Assembly (NCBI RefSeq): GCF_038725785.1
Contig: NZ_CP109796.1
Coordinates: 186,001-250,000 of the forward strand
Length of the DNA: 64,000 nucleotides
Source of the DNA: Termitidicoccus mucosus
Lineage (GTDB): Bacteria; Verrucomicrobiota; Verrucomicrobiia; Opitutales; Opitutaceae
Direction of reading: 5' to 3'
How positions within the stretch are numbered: the first letter of the stretch is position 1; every line of letters starts with the position of its first letter. Positions 61,790-64,000 of the stretch are shown in pieces. A model generated the notes under the pieces. It had not been told where the DNA came from. It did not search any database and saw nothing but the letters and a program-made list of their open reading frames with translations. The position numbers and the translations under genes were made by a program.

Positions 61790-63670
61790 ATGAAAACAAG
61801 TTTGTCTTTCAGGTTTTCCATTTTGGCGCCCGCGGTGCTGGCGGGCGTTGTGTGCGCGCAGGAGGCCGCGACGGGAGATGCGGCGGCGGATGCGGGCGCG
61901 GCGGTGGAAATGCCCGCGCTGTCGGTGTATTCGTCGCGGGTGGCGTTGCAGGAGCCGGTGTCGGCGTTTGCCATGCCGGTGTCGGCGCTGGCCTTCGAGC
62001 CGCTCGTCGATGTGCAGGCGCGCAACATGGGCGAGGCGCAGGCGGACGTGGCGATCCGCGGCGGGATTTTCGAGACGACCGGGTTTCGCGCGGGGGCGGT
62101 CGCGCTTTACGACCCGCAGACGGGGCATTACTCGGCGGAGATTCCCGCCGCGCCGGCGATGTTGTCGGCGCCGACGGTGCTCACCGGGGCGGACAACGCG
62201 CTCGGCGGCTGGAACGCGAACGCCGGCACCATCGCCTACGAGTGGCGGCGCGTGCGCACGGGCGGCATGGCCTCGGCGGGCGCGGGCGACAACCGTCTCT
62301 GGCGCGCGGAGGCTTACCAAGGCTGGGTGTCGCCGGTGGGCGCGGGCGGGCGGCGGCTCGCGGCGGATGTCGCCGGGGCGTGGTCGGATTCGGATGGCTC
62401 GCGGACGTTTGGCGAATCGCGTTTCCGCCGTTACAACGCGCGTCTGCAACTCGCGGGCGACGGCGGGCAGACGGATTTGTTTTATGGCTGGCAGTCGAAG
62501 TTCATCAGCTGGCCGAACCTCTATACGCCCTACAATGTGATCGAGTCGGACGACTTGCGCACGGAACTGCTCGTGCTCAACCACCGCGAGGAACTGGGCG
62601 GCGGCGACTTCGTGGCGGCGGGCGCCTACTGGCGGCGCAACGTGGACCACTACGTGTATAACCGCACGGGCGCGACGCCGGGCCCCTCGAACCACACCAC
62701 CTGGGTGCGCGGCGCGGGCGCGGAGGGGCGCCTGACCACCGGCACGTTCGCATGGAATTTCTCGGCCAATTTCATCGCCGACAAACTCGAGTCCGACACG
62801 CTCACTTGGGGGCGCTTCAACACCCGCAACCACACGCGCGCCTCGCTCGCTCCGGAAACCTCGTGGGCGCTGGCCGGCGCGCGCAAGCTCACGGTGCTGG
62901 CCGGCGCGGTCTTCGACGATACGAATCGCGACGCCTCGGCGGTCTCGCCCGTCGCGCGCCTCGCGCTCGCCAACGCCGCGCCCGGCGCGCTCGCCGACGA
63001 GCTTTATGTTTCCTACGCCGCCTCGTCGCAAGTGGCCACCTACACCGCGCTGAACTCGCGTCCGTCGGCGGGCCTGTTCCGCGGCGACCCGGATCTCGGG
63101 CGCGAAAAGGCGCGCAACACCGAACTGGGACTGAAAGGCGCGCGCGGCAACTGGGCCTGGACGGCGGCGGTGTTTCACCGCAGCGAGCGCGGCTTGGTGG
63201 ACTGGATTTACAGCACGAGCCTGCCCAACGCGCGCGTGGCGAGCGCGGTTGACATCGACACGACGGGCATCGAGCTGGTGGCGCGTTACACGGGCAGGCG
63301 GCTCGACCTCGTGCTCGGCTACACGGGGCTGCGGAAGGATGCCGATTACGGAAACGCGAGCGCCGACGCGAGTTTCTACGCGTTGAATTTTCCCGAGCAC
63401 CGGCTCACCGCCGCGGTCACGGTGCGCGCCGGTCGCGGCTGGGAGATCCGCCTCGACAACGAGGCACGCCGGCAGAAACCGAATGCGTTGCGCGTGACGG
63501 GTGACGACGCGGTGTTGAGCGCGGTCGAGGTGAGCTACACGCCGCCGCGCTGGTCCGCGCTGCGGCTGACGGCCGCGGTGGACAATCTATGGGATTCCGA
63601 TTTCCAGGATGTGCCGGCGGTGCCGGCCGCGCGCCGGCAGTGGGTGGCGGGCGCGACACTGGCGTGGTGA
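61790..63670 (+). CDS. TonB-dependent outer-membrane receptor
   Basis: 626 residues from ATG 61790 (MKTSLSFRFSILAPAVLAGV signal peptide, cleavage near VCA|QE). A plug domain follows (MPALSVYSSRVALQEPVSAF as TonB-box region, then VAIRGGIFETTGFRAGAVAL), and then a 22-strand-type barrel with alternating aromatic residues, ending in ...RRQWVAGATLAW with a terminal aromatic. The plug is of the BtuB-like small group. The ligand cannot be told; a vitamin B12 riboswitch was not seen upstream. Followed by pyrD on the other strand. Confidence 0.85.
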   Translation: MKTSLSFRFSILAPAVLAGVVCAQEAATGDAAADAGAAVEMPALSVYSSRVALQEPVSAFAMPVSALAFEPLVDVQARNMGEAQADVAIRGGIFETTGFRAGAVALYDPQTGHYSAEIPAAPAMLSAPTVLTGADNALGGWNANAGTIAYEWRRVRTGGMASAGAGDNRLWRAEAYQGWVSPVGAGGRRLAADVAGAWSDSDGSRTFGESRFRRYNARLQLAGDGGQTDLFYGWQSKFISWPNLYTPYNVIESDDLRTELLVLNHREELGGGDFVAAGAYWRRNVDHYVYNRTGATPGPSNHTTWVRGAGAEGRLTTGTFAWNFSANFIADKLESDTLTWGRFNTRNHTRASLAPETSWALAGARKLTVLAGAVFDDTNRDASAVSPVARLALANAAPGALADELYVSYAASSQVATYTALNSRPSAGLFRGDPDLGREKARNTELGLKGARGNWAWTAAVFHRSERGLVDWIYSTSLPNARVASAVDIDTTGIELVARYTGRRLDLVLGYTGLRKDADYGNASADASFYALNFPEHRLTAAVTVRAGRGWEIRLDNEARRQKPNALRVTGDDAVLSAVEVSYTPPRWSALRLTAAVDNLWDSDFQDVPAVPAARRQWVAGATLAW

Positions 63671-63866
63671 CAGGGAAAGACGCCGGCGCGGGAACGCGTC
63701 AGCGACTGGGAGCGCCGGCATCCCGCCGGCTTTGCCATCACCCCTCCCATTTGTCGCCGGCATCTCAGCCCGGATTGTAATCCATTCGGTTACTTTCCCG
63801 CGCCTTCACCGACGGTTCGGCTGAAGGCGCCGGCCGGGTTATGCGACAAATTGAACAGGACCAGTC

Positions 63867-64000
63867 TTAGTATCCCAGCACGGGGCGCATCTGCCGCGTG
63901 CTCAGGTGGCGGGCGAGGTCGCGGGCGAAAAACGGGCCGCGGTAAATCATGCCGGTGTAAATTTGCACCAGGGTCGCGCCGGCATCGAGTTTTTCACCCG
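63867..64000 (-). CDS. pyrD: Dihydroorotate dehydrogenase (quinone), C-terminal end, partial
   Basis: The minus strand from 63998 reads GEKLDAGATLVQIYTGMIYR then GPFFARDLARHLSTRQMRPVLGY and a TAA at 63869. The KLDAGATLVQIYTG segment is the FMN-phosphate-binding end of class 2 PyrD, from the pyrimidine pathway. The rest of the gene is beyond the window. Confidence 0.85.
   Translation of the reverse strand, partial: GEKLDAGATLVQIYTGMIYRGPFFARDLARHLSTRQMRPVLGY

Overview
The window looks like part of a chromosome from the Opitutaceae (Verrucomicrobiota) or a close relative. This is inferred from the high GC content, the enormous autotransporter-type repeat protein, LPS genes (waaA, lpxK), a PL11 rhamnogalacturonan lyase, a TonB-dependent receptor and the mix of housekeeping genes. 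No rRNA or other decisive marker is present, so the family is an inference. A gut or plant-polysaccharide lifestyle fits the pectin-related genes (PL11 lyase, KDG kinase-like sugar kinase) but is not proven.

Bases 1-17008 (minus strand) hold one giant surface-protein gene. It has a signal peptide, two blocks of chlamydial-Pmp-like repeats and about ten autotransporter-type beta-strand modules. It is broken by four frameshifts and runs off the left edge of the window.

Bases 17.9-31.7 kb are a mobile and accessory region whose core is a chromosomal integron. A gene for a predicted RecB-like nuclease fused to an IS66-type transposase sits beside an integron integrase (intI, minus strand). A plus-strand array of gene cassettes follows. 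Each cassette ends in an attC-like site with AAC/GTT outer triplets, a long imperfect palindrome and usually an extra unpaired A. The cassettes carry a small membrane protein, several unknown proteins, a two-gene TIR-domain module that is a candidate defence system, two small highly repetitive Tyr/Gly-rich proteins and an unknown 189-residue protein. Two IS110-family elements interrupt the array, one at what looks like an attC core. A 116-bp 3' remnant of the nuclease-transposase lies just past the array, in the same orientation as the full copy, so copies bracket the integron. An ISL3-family element and a tRNA-Ser(CGA) gene close the region.

Bases 32.4-64 kb are mostly core metabolism: cysS, proB, a Tat-exported alkaline phosphatase, trpA, an endonuclease/exonuclease/phosphatase-family gene with gluQ, rpsT, ispH, a HemS-like gene with a flavodoxin, rnhC, waaA-comF-accD-folC, an IS701-type insertion, a coiled-coil membrane protein, a PL11 lyase, a class V aminotransferase, panD, lpxK, an M29 aminopeptidase, a PfkB/KDG kinase, a TonB-dependent receptor and the 3' end of pyrD. 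The gaps between these genes carry a dispersed family of long purine/pyrimidine hairpins (five copies), several GC-rich palindromes and a MITE-like repeat. AccD has lost three of the four cysteines of its zinc ribbon.

The most interesting candidates are the integron with its cassettes (especially the TIR pair and the repeat proteins), the nuclease-transposase fusion that brackets it, the fractured giant Pmp/autotransporter mosaic and the purine/pyrimidine hairpin family.
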